DNA of 64,000 nucleotides, taken from the NCBI RefSeq assembly GCF_900104255.1, contig NZ_FNKZ01000001.1, forward strand, positions 1,332,001 through 1,396,000, written 5' to 3'. Origin of the DNA: Pseudoxanthomonas sp. CF385. GTDB taxonomy: Bacteria > Pseudomonadota > Gammaproteobacteria > Xanthomonadales > Xanthomonadaceae. Below, one piece after another: positions 29,663 through 39,506 of this stretch (position 1 is the stretch's first letter; the number at the start of each line of letters is the position of its first letter). A model generated the notes under the pieces. It was not told the origin of the DNA. It did no database searches and saw nothing but the letters and a program-made list of their open reading frames with translations. Made by a program: the position numbers and the translations under genes.

Positions 29663-30463
29663 TCAGGCGGGCTCGAACGCGAAGGCGTCCAGGGCCAGGC
29701 CGCCCATCTCGACGTCGCGGTGGAGCAGCCGGCCCCTGGCGCCATCGCCGCCAGCGCCGAGGGCGACGTACAGCGGAAACAGGTGTTCGGTGGTGGGATG
29801 GTTGCGATGGGCGTCCGGCAGGGCGGTCCAGTCCAGCGCGCCCGCGATGTCGCCGGCCAGCAGCCGCTCGCGCAAGGCATCGGTGAACGCCGCGACCCAG
29901 TCGTACGGGGCCGCCTGCGCGTGTTGCCAGTCCAGGGCACGCAGGTTGTGCGAAAACCCGCCGGACCCGACCACCAGCACGCCCTGCGCGCGCAGTGGCG
30001 CCAGCGCCTGTCCCAGTCGGTAATGCCACTCCGCCGTCTGCGCCGGGTTCACCGACAGCGCGATTACCGGGATGTCGGCGTCGGGATACATCCTTCGCAG
30101 CGGCACCCACACCCCATGATCGAGTCCGTGCCGCGCATCGACCTGGGCCGGGAAACCAGCGTCCTGGAGATGCGCGGCGACCTGTTCCGCCAGCGCAGGC
30201 GCACCCATGGCGGGGTACTGGATGCGGTAGAGCGCCTCGGGGAAACCGCCGAAATCGTGGATCGTGCCGGGCGAGGGCGTCGCCGTGACGGTGGGGCGCG
30301 CATGGATGAAGTGGGCGGACGCCACGACGATGGCCCGCGGTCGCGGCAGTCGCTCGCCGAGGTGGTCCAGGAAGCGGCCGGTAGGCGAATCCTCCACCGC
30401 CAGCATCGGCGAGCCATGCGAAAGGAAGAGGCTGGGCAGGGAGTGGGAAGGCAGTGCGTCCAT
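29663..30463 (-). CDS. ygiD: DODA-type extradiol ring-cleavage dioxygenase (YgiD-like)
   Basis: This 266-residue protein belongs to the LigB/DODA family. The metal-binding histidines are in FLSHGSPM and VVASAHFI, with further family histidines in HGLDHGVWVPL, GSGGFSHNLRAL and TTEHLFPLYVALGAG. Relatives such as E. coli YgiD open the ring of L-DOPA at the 4,5 position. The real substrate here is unknown. It is soluble and cytoplasmic. The stop abuts that of the convergent LysR gene, so the two share no promoter. Confidence 0.88.
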   Translation of the reverse strand: MDALPSHSLPSLFLSHGSPMLAVEDSPTGRFLDHLGERLPRPRAIVVASAHFIHARPTVTATPSPGTIHDFGGFPEALYRIQYPAMGAPALAEQVAAHLQDAGFPAQVDARHGLDHGVWVPLRRMYPDADIPVIALSVNPAQTAEWHYRLGQALAPLRAQGVLVVGSGGFSHNLRALDWQHAQAAPYDWVAAFTDALRERLLAGDIAGALDWTALPDAHRNHPTTEHLFPLYVALGAGGDGARGRLLHRDVEMGGLALDAFAFEPA

Positions 30464-30774
30464 GTCGCCAGCATTGCGGCAGGCCGGGTGCTTACCAAGC
30501 CATGCCGGTGCATCAGTGTGTTGCCCTGTTGGCGCTGGGTGCTTCGATCAGGCCCCGGGCGGCGGTTGGAGGCACGTTCTGGTGCCGGTTCTCGGGAAGA
30601 GTGTTAACCTTGCCCAACTTGTTATGGTACCGTTAACACAGTCTTCACGTGTCGACGCATAATCTGTTCAGCAAGGCGACGGGAGTCTGTCGCCTCGAAT
30701 AACAAAAAGAATCACCGGAACCACGAACACAGTATTTCGGTTTCTCTACACCTGACCTTTCCAAGGAGCTGCAA
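30464..30774. other. 311-base intergenic region upstream of the OmpA-family gene
   Basis: No gene is visible. The half nearest the OmpA-family gene is AT-richer than its surroundings and holds a long-spaced inverted repeat (30601-30639), possible promoter hexamers TTAACA (30633-30638) and CATAAT (30658-30663) spaced 19 bases apart, and a leader of about 100 bases before the ribosome binding site AAGGAGC. A long leader is common for OmpA-type mRNAs. Confidence 0.5.
30601..30639. promoter_or_regulatory. Inverted repeat GTGTTAAC-N23-GTTAACAC upstream of ompA-like gene
   Basis: Two perfect eight-base arms (30601-30608 and 30632-30639), each containing GTTAAC, face each other with centres about 31 bases (three helical turns) apart. 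The downstream arm overlaps the likely -35 element. This fits a cooperative regulator site, but the protein is unknown. Confidence 0.45.
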
Positions 30775-31875
30775 ATGAACAAGAAGATTCTCTGCGCCGC
30801 GCTGCTGGGCGGCCTGAGCCTCGCAAACACCGCGATGGCGCAGGAATTCGACGACCGTTGGTACCTGACGGGTTCGGTGGGCTGGAACCTGCAGGATACG
30901 GATCGCCGCACCGATGACACCCAGTTCGGTACGCTGGGCCTGGGTAAGTTCATCAGCCCGAACTGGTCGATCGACGGTGAGCTGAACTACCAGAACCCGA
31001 GCTTCAACTTCAACGACGACCTCAACTGGAGCCAGTACGGCATCTCGCTGGATCTGCGTCGCCACTTCATCCAGGACGGCCGTAGCTGGAACCCGTACAT
31101 CGTGACGGGCCTGGGCATGCAGCGCTCGGAAGAAGAGTACGTGATCAACAGCCCGGACTCGCCGGCGCAGCGTCGTGACAACAACCTGGCCGCCAAGCTG
31201 GGTATCGGTCTGCAGGGTACCTTCGACAAGCGCGTCGCCGTGCGTGCCGAAGTGGCCTACCGCGCCGACTTCGACGACCAGAGCTACACCGCCGAAGGCG
31301 GCATCCACCAGCAGGAAGAGAGCTGGTTCGGTGACGTGCTGGCGTCGGTCGGCGTCGTGATCCCGCTGGGCCCGAAGGCGGAAGCCGCCCCGGCGCCGGC
31401 CCCGGCTCCGACCACCACCTGTGCGGACCTGGACGACGACGGTGACGGCGTCAACAACTGCGACGACAAGTGCCCCGGTTCGCAGGCTGGCCAGACCATC
31501 GGTCCGGACGGCTGCCCGGTGCAGGTCTCGATCGACCTGAAGGGCGTGAACTTCGACTTCGACAAGTCGACCCTGCGTCCGGACGCGATCGCGATCCTGA
31601 GCGAAGCCGCCGAGATCCTGAAGCGCTACCCCGACCTGCGCGTCGAAGTGGCCGGCCACACCGACCTGTGCGGTGCGGACGCCTACAACCAGTCGCTGTC
31701 GCAGCGTCGTTCGCAGACCGTGTACGACTACCTGACGAAGAACGGCGTCGACGCTTCGCGTCTGGTGGGCCCGGTCGGTTACGGCGAAAGCCGTCCGCTG
31801 GAGCCGACCGCGCAGACCCTGCCGGGCTGCAAGAGCGAGCGTAACCGTCGTACGGAACTGAACGTCCAGAACTGA
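30775..31875 (+). CDS. OmpA family outer membrane protein
   Basis: This 366-residue protein has a signal peptide ending AMA-QE (about residue 22). An eight-stranded beta-barrel region (about 25-200, starting WYLTGSVGWNLQD) follows, then an Ala/Pro linker and a thrombospondin-type-3 calcium motif (DLDDDGDGVNNCDDKCPG). The C-terminal OmpA peptidoglycan-binding domain has FDFDKSTLRPDA and VAGHTDLCGADAYNQSLSQR. It should anchor the outer membrane to the cell wall. A strong SD (AAGGAGC) and a clear terminator suggest a highly expressed single gene. Confidence 0.95.
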   Translation: MNKKILCAALLGGLSLANTAMAQEFDDRWYLTGSVGWNLQDTDRRTDDTQFGTLGLGKFISPNWSIDGELNYQNPSFNFNDDLNWSQYGISLDLRRHFIQDGRSWNPYIVTGLGMQRSEEEYVINSPDSPAQRRDNNLAAKLGIGLQGTFDKRVAVRAEVAYRADFDDQSYTAEGGIHQQEESWFGDVLASVGVVIPLGPKAEAAPAPAPAPTTTCADLDDDGDGVNNCDDKCPGSQAGQTIGPDGCPVQVSIDLKGVNFDFDKSTLRPDAIAILSEAAEILKRYPDLRVEVAGHTDLCGADAYNQSLSQRRSQTVYDYLTKNGVDASRLVGPVGYGESRPLEPTAQTLPGCKSERNRRTELNVQN

Positions 31876-31898
31876 TCGGACGCTCTTCCCGCAGTACC

Positions 31899-31928
31899 GA
31901 AGCCCGGCCTTGTGCCGGGCTTCTTTTT
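31899..31928 (+). terminator. Rho-independent terminator after the OmpA-family gene
   Basis: GAAGCCCGG (31899-31907) pairs with CCGGGCTTC (31915-31923), followed by five T residues. Confidence 0.9.
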
Positions 31929-32060
31929 GGGTGCGGTTCGCGCGGCTTGCGTGATCCAGCGCCGTCTTTTCGCATCGCTGCGCGTTGCGACCTGCATTTT
32001 CTTGCCATGCCCGTATGCGCTGCCTACACTCGCGGCACGTAGAAGACTCAGGAGTTGCCG

Positions 32061-32570
32061 ATGCGCCGTCATGTCCTCGCCAGCCTGCTGTGCGTCGCCG
32101 CCGTTCCTGCGGCTCACGCGGCGCCGGATTGCACGAGCGGCCTGGCACCGGCACCGCTCAAGGCGCCCGCCACGGTGATCGCGCCGGTGGCGCCGGAGTT
32201 CGCCGCCACCGCCACGCAACTCGGCGCGCCGTCGGGGGTGCTCGCTTCGCATGCATTCGATGAAGCCCAGTCGGTCGACCGCGTCCTGTTGCGCCTGCGC
32301 ATCGAAGGGTGCCGCAACGTCGCCAAGGCGCTGCCCGCGCCGACCGGTGCACCCGCCGCCGCGGTCGCCAACAGCCCGGCCGCGTACCAGCCGAAGACCG
32401 CGCACGACAACACGCCGTGGCGCTTCGACATGAGCCAGAACGGCAAGCGCATGACCGCCGACGAATTCGATGCCTGGATGAAGTCCCGCGGCGTGCGCGT
32501 CGTGAAGGCGCCGGGCACGCCGGCGGCCGCGCCCGCACCGGCGCCGGCCGAACCGGCGAAGAAGAACTGA
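32061..32570 (+). CDS. Secreted hypothetical protein with C-terminal FDMxQNG/EFDAWMK motif
   Basis: This 169-residue protein has a signal peptide (cleavage near AHAAPD, about residue 21), two cysteines that may pair (C24 and C84), and an Ala/Pro-rich C-terminus. Residues 121-147 carry the block RFDMSQNG followed by MTADEFDAWMKSRG, which recurs almost unchanged in the lipoprotein at 33489-33782. The function is unknown. CAGGAG precedes ATG 32061. The gene is followed by a terminator-like hairpin and then a pseudouridine synthase. Confidence 0.75.
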   Translation: MRRHVLASLLCVAAVPAAHAAPDCTSGLAPAPLKAPATVIAPVAPEFAATATQLGAPSGVLASHAFDEAQSVDRVLLRLRIEGCRNVAKALPAPTGAPAAAVANSPAAYQPKTAHDNTPWRFDMSQNGKRMTADEFDAWMKSRGVRVVKAPGTPAAAPAPAPAEPAKKN

Positions 32571-32575
32571 TCCCC

Positions 32576-32601
32576 AACGGCCGGTATCCCGGCCGTTTCT
32601 T
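32576..32601 (+). terminator. Probable terminator after the secreted hypothetical gene
   Basis: AACGGCCGG (32576-32584) pairs with CCGGCCGTT (32589-32597) across a TATC loop, followed by TCTTTCT. It lies only 15 bases before the ATG of the next gene. Confidence 0.65.
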
Positions 32602-32615
32602 TCTGCAGCCACGCA

Positions 32616-33413
32616 ATGCCTGCGCCGCGACTGCCCCGTGACCCGCGAGGGCGCGTTCGTGCGCGCGCCCGCGCCGATGCGACGCCCGCCGTGCGCCATG
32701 GCCTGGCGCGCGTCCTGTCCAAGCAGGGCGTGTGCTCGCGCAGCGAAGCCGCGCGCTGGATCGGGGAAGGGCGCGTTTCCGTCGACGGACGCATCGTCCG
32801 CGATCCCGAGTTTCCCGTCGTCGCCGGCCGCCATGTCGTGCGGGTGGATGGCAGCGCGCCTGCGGCCACGCCCCGTCACTACCTGATGCTCAACAAGCCG
32901 CGCGGCCTGGTCACGACCACCCGCGACGAACAGGGGCGCGACACGGTCTATCGCTGCCTGGAAGATGCGGGCCTGCCGTGGCTCGCGCCGGTCGGGCGCC
33001 TGGACAAGGCCAGCGAAGGGCTGCTGTTGTTCACCAACGATCCGGAGTGGGCCGCGCGCATCACCGATCCGGCGCACGGTCCCGACAAGACCTACCACGT
33101 GCAGGTTGATCGGGTGCCGGATGCCATGCTGATCGAGGCCCTGCAGGCCGGCGTGGACGTGGGCGGCGAGCGCCTGGCGGCACGGCATGCACGGTTGCTG
33201 CGCGCGGGCGAGCGCAATGCGTGGCTGGAGATCGTCCTCGACGAAGGACGCAACCGGCAGATCCGCCGGCTGCTCGAGGCGTTCGATGTCCGCGTGCTGC
33301 GCCTGGTGCGGGTGGCGATCGGTTCCATCGAACTGGGTCCGCTCGCCAAGGGTGCCTGGCGTCTGCTCGATGCGCAGGAGCGCGAGACGCTCGCGCCGAC
33401 GACCGGACATTGA
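32616..33413 (+). CDS. RsuA/RluE-family pseudouridine synthase
   Basis: This 265-residue protein isomerises uridine to pseudouridine in rRNA. It has a basic N-terminal tail and an S4 RNA-binding domain (ARVLSKQGVCSRSEAARWI and GRVSVDG). The catalytic domain has the aspartate motif GRLDKASEGLLLFTND, plus LNKPRGLVTT and EGRNRQIRRLLEAF. This pattern belongs to the RsuA/RluB/RluE group. The exact rRNA position modified cannot be told. It lies between two genes that share a C-terminal motif. The start is ATG 32616, and the basic N-terminal tail could be shorter if a later start were used. Confidence 0.88.
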   Translation: MPAPRLPRDPRGRVRARARADATPAVRHGLARVLSKQGVCSRSEAARWIGEGRVSVDGRIVRDPEFPVVAGRHVVRVDGSAPAATPRHYLMLNKPRGLVTTTRDEQGRDTVYRCLEDAGLPWLAPVGRLDKASEGLLLFTNDPEWAARITDPAHGPDKTYHVQVDRVPDAMLIEALQAGVDVGGERLAARHARLLRAGERNAWLEIVLDEGRNRQIRRLLEAFDVRVLRLVRVAIGSIELGPLAKGAWRLLDAQERETLAPTTGH

Positions 33414-33488
33414 TTGCGCGACCACCGTCCGGGTTCCGCGCCCGGCGGCTGCCTACACTCGCTCTCGCCAGACCAATGGGGAAAAGAC

Positions 33489-33782
33489 ATGTTGAACCTG
33501 ATTGCGCGCCCGTCGGCGCGCTATGCGCTGCTGCTTGCTTTCGGCCTGCTGGCGGGGTGCGCCAGCCACGCGCCGGGCACCGCCGGCAAGAGCGCGCCCA
33601 AGGATGACGTCGTGACCGTCGCGCCTGGGCCGCATGGCCACCGCTTCGACATGCAGCAGAACGGCCGCAGCATGACGGCTGAAGAATTCGACGCCTGGAT
33701 GAAGGCGCGCGGCATCCGTGTCGCCAAGGGTGCGCCGGCCAAGCCGAAAGGCTCGACCGGCTCGAGCAAGCGCGCCCGTTGA
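33489..33782 (+). CDS. Small lipoprotein sharing the EFDAWMK motif
   Basis: This 97-residue protein has a lipoprotein signal with lipobox LLAGC (cysteine 24). Residues 52-78 (RFDMQQNG, then MTAEEFDAWMKARG) closely match the secreted protein at 32061-32570, and a Lys/Ser-rich tail follows. The two proteins share little outside this block, so it may be a mobile small domain. The function is unknown. It is convergent with kbl. Confidence 0.72.
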   Translation: MLNLIARPSARYALLLAFGLLAGCASHAPGTAGKSAPKDDVVTVAPGPHGHRFDMQQNGRSMTAEEFDAWMKARGIRVAKGAPAKPKGSTGSSKRAR

Positions 33783-33801
33783 AACGGGACGGGGGTGCCG
33801 G

Positions 33802-35001
33802 TTACGCCGGCACCACGCCCAGTTCGCGCCCGATCCGGATGAAGGCATCGATGGCGCGGTCCAGGTGCTCACGCGTGTGCGCGGCGCTGATCTGCGTGCG
33901 GATGCGCGCCTGGCCCTTCGGCACGACGGGGAAGAAGAAGCCGATCGCGTAGATGCCTTCTTCGAGCAGGCGTTCGGCGAAGCGTTGCGCGAGCGGCGCG
34001 TCGTACAGCATCACCGGACTGATCGGATGCACGCCTGGCTTGATGTCGAAGCCCGCAGCCGTCATGCGCTCGCGGAAGTACGCCGTGTTCTCGCGCAGTC
34101 GCTCGCGCAGGTCGCCGGCCGAAGCCAGCATCTCGAACGCCTTGATGCCGGCCGCCACGACGTGCGGCGGCAATGAGTTGGAGAACAAATAGGGGCGCGA
34201 GCGCTGGCGCAGCAGCTCGATGACTTCGCGGCGCGCCGTGGTGAAGCCGCCGAGCGCGCCTCCCATCGCCTTGCCCAGTGTGCCGGTGACGATGTCGATC
34301 TTGTCCAGCACGCCCTTCACCTCCGCCGAGCCGCGTCCCGTCGCGCCGAGGAAGCCGGTCGCATGGCACTCGTCGATGTGGACCAGCGCGCCGTACTTCT
34401 TCGCCAGCGCGGTGATCTCGTCCAGTGGCGCGATGAAGCCATCCATCGAGAACACGCCATCGGTGGTGATCAGCTTGGTCTTGCAGCCGGCCGCATCGGC
34501 CGCCTGCAGCTGCGCTTCCAGATCGGCCATGTCGCAGTTGGCGTAGCGGAAGCGCTTGGCCTTGCACAAACGCACGCCGTCGATGATCGAGGCGTGGTTC
34601 AGCGCATCGGAGATGATCGCGTCGTCTTCGCCGAGCAGGGGTTCGAACAACCCGCCGTTCGCATCGAAGCAGGCCGCGTAGAGGATGGTGTCCTCGGTGC
34701 CGAAGAAGTCGGCGATCGTCTTCTCGAGCTGCTTGTGCAGGTCTTGCGTGCCGCAGATGAACCGCACCGACGCCATCCCGAACCCGTGCGTGTCCAGTGC
34801 CTCCTTCGCCGCCTGGATGATGTCCGGATGGTCGGCCAGGCCCAGGTAGTTGTTGGCGCAGAAGTTCAGCACCGTGCGGCCGTCTTCCAGGGTGATCTCG
34901 GCCGACTGCGGCCCGGTGATGATGCGTTCGGACTTGAACAGGCCCTGGGCGCGGATCTCGTCCAGGGTGGCGGCGTAGTGGGCGGTCAGCGGATTGGACA
35001 T
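33802..35001 (-). CDS. kbl: 2-amino-3-ketobutyrate CoA ligase (glycine C-acetyltransferase)
   Basis: This 399-residue PLP enzyme of the alpha-oxoamine synthase family cleaves 2-amino-3-oxobutyrate with CoA to glycine and acetyl-CoA, the second step of threonine breakdown. Motifs include [14 protein letters not shown], the PLP-ring histidine in [24 protein letters not shown], and the Schiff-base lysine in [10 protein letters not shown]. Length fits E. coli Kbl (398). ATG at 35001 gives [10 protein letters not shown]. The partner tdh is on the same strand 6.5 kb away, separated by the sulfate uptake genes. Confidence 0.96.
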   Translation of the reverse strand: MSNPLTAHYAATLDEIRAQGLFKSERIITGPQSAEITLEDGRTVLNFCANNYLGLADHPDIIQAAKEALDTHGFGMASVRFICGTQDLHKQLEKTIADFFGTEDTILYAACFDANGGLFEPLLGEDDAIISDALNHASIIDGVRLCKAKRFRYANCDMADLEAQLQAADAAGCKTKLITTDGVFSMDGFIAPLDEITALAKKYGALVHIDECHATGFLGATGRGSAEVKGVLDKIDIVTGTLGKAMGGALGGFTTARREVIELLRQRSRPYLFSNSLPPHVVAAGIKAFEMLASAGDLRERLRENTAYFRERMTAAGFDIKPGVHPISPVMLYDAPLAQRFAERLLEEGIYAIGFFFPVVPKGQARIRTQISAAHTREHLDRAIDAFIRIGRELGVVPA

Positions 35002-35174
35002 GGGGCAGGGAGGGAATGGGCAGGCCACCATTCTACCCGGGCCCTTCCGCCACCCCGGTCGCGTCATGCGGTTACGGCATAAGCGGTCGCCCTTTCGTCA
35101 TTTCCCCGGTGGCATGTGCACACGCAGCATCGCATTTCCGGCCGATCAAGGCCTTCACGCGGGGACAAGCAGAC

Positions 35175-36632
35175 ATGCGGACACACTCGGGCTCAGGCAG
35201 GCACGCAGGCAAGGGCACTACCCTCCTGGGCGCGCTGGCCTGTTGCCTCGCCCTGCCCGTGTCCGCACAGAGCCAGCCCACCGTGGAACAGCTGCTGCAA
35301 CGCCTGCAAGCCCTGGAACGACGCGTCGGCGAGGCGCCGCCCGCCGTCGCGGACGAACAGGGCGAAAGCGCACCCTCGACGCTGGGCGAACTCGATCAGC
35401 GCCTGCGGGTACTGGAGCGCCGGCTGGAACTGCAGCAGGAAGAAGCCGCGGCCAAGGCGAAAGAGGCTCCCGTGGTCGCCGTGAACGACAAGGGCGCGTC
35501 GCTGAAGTCGGCCAACGGCGACTACGAGATCAAGATCCGTGGCCTGCTGCAGGGCGACGGCCGGTTCTTCAGCAGCGGCGTGCCGTCGGGTACGTACGAC
35601 ACGTTCCTGCTGCGCACCGCGCGGCCGACCATCGAAGGCACGTTGGGCAAGTGGGTCGGGTTCCGGTTCACGCCGGAGTTCGCGGGCGACAGCGCCAGCA
35701 TCGTCGATGCGTACGCCGACCTGAAGTTCTCGCCCGCCGCGACGGTGCGCCTCGGCAAGTTCACGTCGCCGGTCGGGCTGGAGCGCCTGCAGTCGTCGTC
35801 GGCGCTGTCGGACATCGAACGCGCGCTGCCCAGCGAACTGGCGCCGAACCGCGACATCGGTGTGCAGCTGCAGGGCGAACTGGCGGGCAGCAAGGTCAGC
35901 TATGCCATCGGCGTGTTCAATGGCACGGTCGACGGCCGCGACGCGGTGACGACCAATCCCGATGACGAATTCGAATTCGCCGGCCGGGTGTTCGTCGAAC
36001 CTTTCAAGGATGGCGCCGGGTTCTGGTCCGGGCTGGGCTTCGGCCTCGGCGGCAGCGTCGGCGACACGGTGGGCACCGGCAACAACATCCTGCCGCGCTA
36101 CCGCACGCCGGGGCAGGTGCAATTCTTCAACTACCGCAGCGCCGTGGCGGCCGACGGACGCCGTACGCGCTGGTCGCCGCAGGGCTACTTCTACCGCAAC
36201 CGATTCGGGCTGCTTGCCGAATACATCGCGTCCAAGCAGGAACTGCAGGTCGGCGCGACCGCGGCCGAGCTGGAGAACACCGCCTGGCAGGCCACCGCCA
36301 GCTACGTGCTCACCGGTGAGGACGCAAGCTATCGCGGCGTCGTGAAGCCCTCGCATCCCTTCAGCCCCGGCAAGGGCGGATGGGGTGCTTGGGAACTGGT
36401 GGGCCGCTACGGCGTCCTGGAGATCGACGACCGTGCGTTCCCGGTGTTCGCCGACGCCGCGGTGTCCGCGCGTCGCGCGAAGTCCTGGACGGTGGGCGTG
36501 AACTGGTACCTCAACAGTAACCTGAAGCTGGTACTCAACTACCTCGACACGCAGTTCGAAGGCGGCGCCGTCGCTGGCGCCGACCGCGAGGACGAGAAAG
36601 CCGTGTTCTCGCGACTGCAGGTCGCATTCTGA
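35175..36632 (+). CDS. OprP/OprO-type porin upstream of the sulfate transporter
   Basis: This 485-residue protein has an N-terminal signal (hydrophobic stretch ending PVSAQSQ near residue 36) and a short coiled coil ([15 protein letters not shown] and [15 protein letters not shown]). A beta-barrel of the phosphate-selective porin O/P family follows, with blocks such as [39 protein letters not shown] and a final [14 protein letters not shown] ending in aromatic F. Family members import phosphate or pyrophosphate. Here it is 16 bases before the sulfate-binding protein gene, so sulfate or another oxyanion is a good guess. I used ATG at 35175, since it gives the signal peptide near the N-terminus. 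Confidence 0.85.
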   Translation: MRTHSGSGRHAGKGTTLLGALACCLALPVSAQSQPTVEQLLQRLQALERRVGEAPPAVADEQGESAPSTLGELDQRLRVLERRLELQQEEAAAKAKEAPVVAVNDKGASLKSANGDYEIKIRGLLQGDGRFFSSGVPSGTYDTFLLRTARPTIEGTLGKWVGFRFTPEFAGDSASIVDAYADLKFSPAATVRLGKFTSPVGLERLQSSSALSDIERALPSELAPNRDIGVQLQGELAGSKVSYAIGVFNGTVDGRDAVTTNPDDEFEFAGRVFVEPFKDGAGFWSGLGFGLGGSVGDTVGTGNNILPRYRTPGQVQFFNYRSAVAADGRRTRWSPQGYFYRNRFGLLAEYIASKQELQVGATAAELENTAWQATASYVLTGEDASYRGVVKPSHPFSPGKGGWGAWELVGRYGVLEIDDRAFPVFADAAVSARRAKSWTVGVNWYLNSNLKLVLNYLDTQFEGGAVAGADREDEKAVFSRLQVAF

Positions 36633-36648
36633 TTCCGGAGACGACGCC

Positions 36649-37668
36649 ATGACGCAATCCTTCCTCCGCCGCCATGCCCGCACCGCGCTGCTGGCGTTCG
36701 GCTTCACCCTCGCCGTCGCGGCAAGTGCCAAGGACGTCGAGCTGCTCAATGTCTCGTACGATCCCACGCGTGAGTTCTATCGTGAATTCAACGCGGCCTT
36801 CGCCGCGGAATGGCAGAAGACCAAGCAGCAGAAGGTCAGCATCGAGACCTCGCACGGCGGTTCCGGCAAGCAGGCCCGTTCGGTGATCGACGGCCTGGAG
36901 GCCGACGTCGTCACGCTGGCGCTGGCCTACGACGTGGATTCGATCTCCCAGCGCGCCAAGCTGTTCCCGGCGAACTGGCAGTCGCGCCTGCCCGAGAACA
37001 GTGCCCCCTATACCTCGACCATCGTGTTCCTGGTGCGCAAGGGCAACCCGAAGAAGATCCGCGACTGGCACGACCTGCTGAAGCCCGGTGTGGCGGTGAT
37101 CACGCCGAATCCGAAGACCTCGGGCGGCGCGCGCTGGAACTACCTCGCGGCGTGGGCCTACGGCCTGAAGATCTTCAAGGGCGACGAGGCCAAGACGCGC
37201 AACTTCGTGCGCGCGCTGTTCCGCAACGTGCCGGTGCTGGATACCGGTGCGCGCGGATCGACCACCACCTTCGTGCAGCGCGGCATCGGCGACGTGCTGC
37301 TGGCCTGGGAGAACGAGGCGTTCCTGTCGATCGAGGAACTCGGCCCCGACAAGTTCGACATCGTCGTGCCGTCGCTGTCGATCCTGGCCGAGCCGCCGGT
37401 GGCGCTGGTGGACCGCAACGTGGACAAGCACGGCACCCGTGACGTCGCGCAGGCCTACCTGAAGTACCTGTACTCGCCGACCGGCCAGCGGCTCGCCGCC
37501 AAGCACTACTACCGTCCGCGCTATCCGCAGTACGCCGCGCCCGAGGACGTGGCCCGTTTCCCGAAGCTGGAGCTGGTCACCATCGACGGCGTGTTCGGTT
37601 CCTGGGCCAAGGCGCAGGCGACGCATTTCGCTGATGGCGGCGTGTTCGACCAGATCCAGGCGAAGTAG
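36649..37668 (+). CDS. sbp: Sulfate-binding periplasmic protein
   Basis: This 339-residue protein has a signal peptide (to about residue 27, AASAKD) and the family N-terminus [15 protein letters not shown]. Sulfate-binding blocks are [31 protein letters not shown] and [10 protein letters not shown]. It delivers sulfate or thiosulfate to the CysTWA transporter. GGAG precedes the ATG. Two bases separate it from cysT, so it is in the same operon as the porin and transporter genes. Confidence 0.95.
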   Translation: MTQSFLRRHARTALLAFGFTLAVAASAKDVELLNVSYDPTREFYREFNAAFAAEWQKTKQQKVSIETSHGGSGKQARSVIDGLEADVVTLALAYDVDSISQRAKLFPANWQSRLPENSAPYTSTIVFLVRKGNPKKIRDWHDLLKPGVAVITPNPKTSGGARWNYLAAWAYGLKIFKGDEAKTRNFVRALFRNVPVLDTGARGSTTTFVQRGIGDVLLAWENEAFLSIEELGPDKFDIVVPSLSILAEPPVALVDRNVDKHGTRDVAQAYLKYLYSPTGQRLAAKHYYRPRYPQYAAPEDVARFPKLELVTIDGVFGSWAKAQATHFADGGVFDQIQAK

Positions 37669-37670
37669 GC

Positions 37671-38534
37671 ATGGCGGTAGCGCCCTCCGCATGGCCGGGA
37701 AGGACGCGCACGCGACGCGTCATTCCCGGTTTCGGCCTCAGCCTCGGCTACACGTTGTTGTGGCTGGGGCTGATCGTGCTTGTTCCGCTGGTAGGGGTGT
37801 TCGTCAAGGCCAGCGGTCTGGGGATCGCGGGATTGTGGTCGATCTGGACCGAGCCCCGCGTGCTGGCCGCGTTGCGCATCAGCTTCGGGACCGCGCTCGC
37901 GGCGGCCGCGTTCAATGCGGTGATGGGTACGCTGGTGGCGTGGGTATTCGTGCGCTACCGGTTTCCGGGTAAGCGCCTGTTCGACGCGATGATCGACCTG
38001 CCGTTCGCGCTGCCGACCGCAGTGGCGGGCATCGCATTGACCGCGCTGTACGGTCCGACCGGCTGGATCGGGCAATGGCTGGAGGCGGCGGGCATCAAGG
38101 TGGCCTACACGCCGCTGGGCATCACGGTGGCACTGGTCTTCATCGGCCTGCCGTTCGTCGTGCGCGTGGTGCAGCCGGTGCTGGCGGAAGTGGAAGTGGA
38201 GCTCGAGGAAGCGGCGGCGACGCTCGGTGCCAGCCGCTGGCAGACCGTGCGGCGCGTGGTGCTGCCGACCCTGTGGCCCGCCGTGCTGGCGGGCTTCGCA
38301 TTGGCATTCGCGCGCGGCGTGGGCGAGTACGGCTCGGTGATCTTCATCGCCGGCAACCTGCCTGGCGTGTCCGAGATCGCGCCGCTGCTGATCACGATCA
38401 AACTGGAGGAATTCGACTACGAAGGCGCGACGGCGATCGCCGCCGCGATGCTGCTGTTGTCCTTCGCGCTGCTGCTGGTGATCAACACGCTGCAGGCGCG
38501 GCTGCAGCGCACCGGCAAGCGGGCAGGGGGGTAA
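37671..38534 (+). CDS. cysT: Sulfate ABC transporter permease CysT
   Basis: This 287-residue inner-membrane permease has about six helices and the ABC-permease EAA loop (ELEEAAATLGASRWQTVRRV, near residues 178-200) that docks to the ATPase. GLSLGYTLLWLGLIVLVPL at the start and DLPFALPTAVAGI are typical of CysT/CysU. One base separates it from cysW. Confidence 0.95.
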   Translation: MAVAPSAWPGRTRTRRVIPGFGLSLGYTLLWLGLIVLVPLVGVFVKASGLGIAGLWSIWTEPRVLAALRISFGTALAAAAFNAVMGTLVAWVFVRYRFPGKRLFDAMIDLPFALPTAVAGIALTALYGPTGWIGQWLEAAGIKVAYTPLGITVALVFIGLPFVVRVVQPVLAEVEVELEEAAATLGASRWQTVRRVVLPTLWPAVLAGFALAFARGVGEYGSVIFIAGNLPGVSEIAPLLITIKLEEFDYEGATAIAAAMLLLSFALLLVINTLQARLQRTGKRAGG

Positions 38535-38535
38535 C

Positions 38536-39498
38536 ATGGGCGACACGATCTCGGCCGTGATCGCCTTGCCACCGGAGTCCTTATCCGTGGAGCCCCGCGC
38601 GTCCGCCCCATCGCGCCATCGCGCCGCGACCAGCGAGCCCGTCTGGGTGCAGGTGCTGCTGGTCCTGGGGGCGTTGGGCTTCCTGCTGTCCTTCCTGGTG
38701 CTGCCGCTGGCGCTGGTGTTCGTGGAAGCGTTGCGCGGCGGCCTGGCGGCCTTCGTCGCGGCGGTCAGCGAGGCCGACGCACTGGCCGCCGTGAAGCTGA
38801 CGTTGCTGGTGACCTCGATCGTCGTGCCGCTGAACCTGCTGTTCGGCGTGGCGGCGGCGTGGGCGGTCAGCAAGCACGAATTCCGCGGCAAGCGCTGGCT
38901 GGTGACCCTGATCGACCTGCCGTTCGCGGTATCGCCCGTGGTGGCCGGCCTGATCTACGTGCTGATCTTCGGCGCGCAGGGCTGGGCGTACGCGCTGGTG
39001 GACGAGGGCTGGCGCCTGTCGTTGCCGCTGCTGGGCGAGCTGCACCTGCAACTGCCGAAGATCATCTTCGCGCTACCGGGCATCGTGCTGGCCACGATCT
39101 TCGTGACCTTCCCGTTCATCGCCCGCGAGCTGATGCCGCTGATGGAACAGCAGGGCACGGACGAAGAGCTCGCCGCGCTCAGCCTGGGCGCCAGCGGATG
39201 GCAGACGTTCTGGCGCGTCACCGTGCCCAACATCCGATGGGCGCTCCTGTACGGCGTGTTGTTGTGCAGCGCGCGCGCGCTCGGCGAGTTCGGCGCGGTC
39301 TCCGTGGTGTCCGGCCATATCCGCGGGCGCACCAACACGCTGCCGCTTCACGTCGAGATCCTCTACAACGAATACGCCTACAGCGCGGCCTTCGCGGCGG
39401 CTTCGCTGCTGGCGCTCACCGCGCTGGTGACGCTGGCGCTGAAGACCTGGCTCGAATGGCGGCACGGCGAAGCGCTCGCCGCCAACCACCGGCACTGA
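38536..39498 (+). CDS. cysW: Sulfate ABC transporter permease CysW
   Basis: This 320-residue permease has a longer N-terminal hydrophilic tail (about 35 residues) than usual, then six helices. Motifs are [20 protein letters not shown] and the EAA loop [20 protein letters not shown]. It pairs with CysT in the membrane. An internal start near the second half of the tail would also be possible. The upstream ATG 38536 was chosen because it lies one base after the cysT stop, as expected in a tight operon. Confidence 0.94.
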   Translation: MGDTISAVIALPPESLSVEPRASAPSRHRAATSEPVWVQVLLVLGALGFLLSFLVLPLALVFVEALRGGLAAFVAAVSEADALAAVKLTLLVTSIVVPLNLLFGVAAAWAVSKHEFRGKRWLVTLIDLPFAVSPVVAGLIYVLIFGAQGWAYALVDEGWRLSLPLLGELHLQLPKIIFALPGIVLATIFVTFPFIARELMPLMEQQGTDEELAALSLGASGWQTFWRVTVPNIRWALLYGVLLCSARALGEFGAVSVVSGHIRGRTNTLPLHVEILYNEYAYSAAFAAASLLALTALVTLALKTWLEWRHGEALAANHRH

Positions 39499-39506
39499 GA
39501 CGACAC

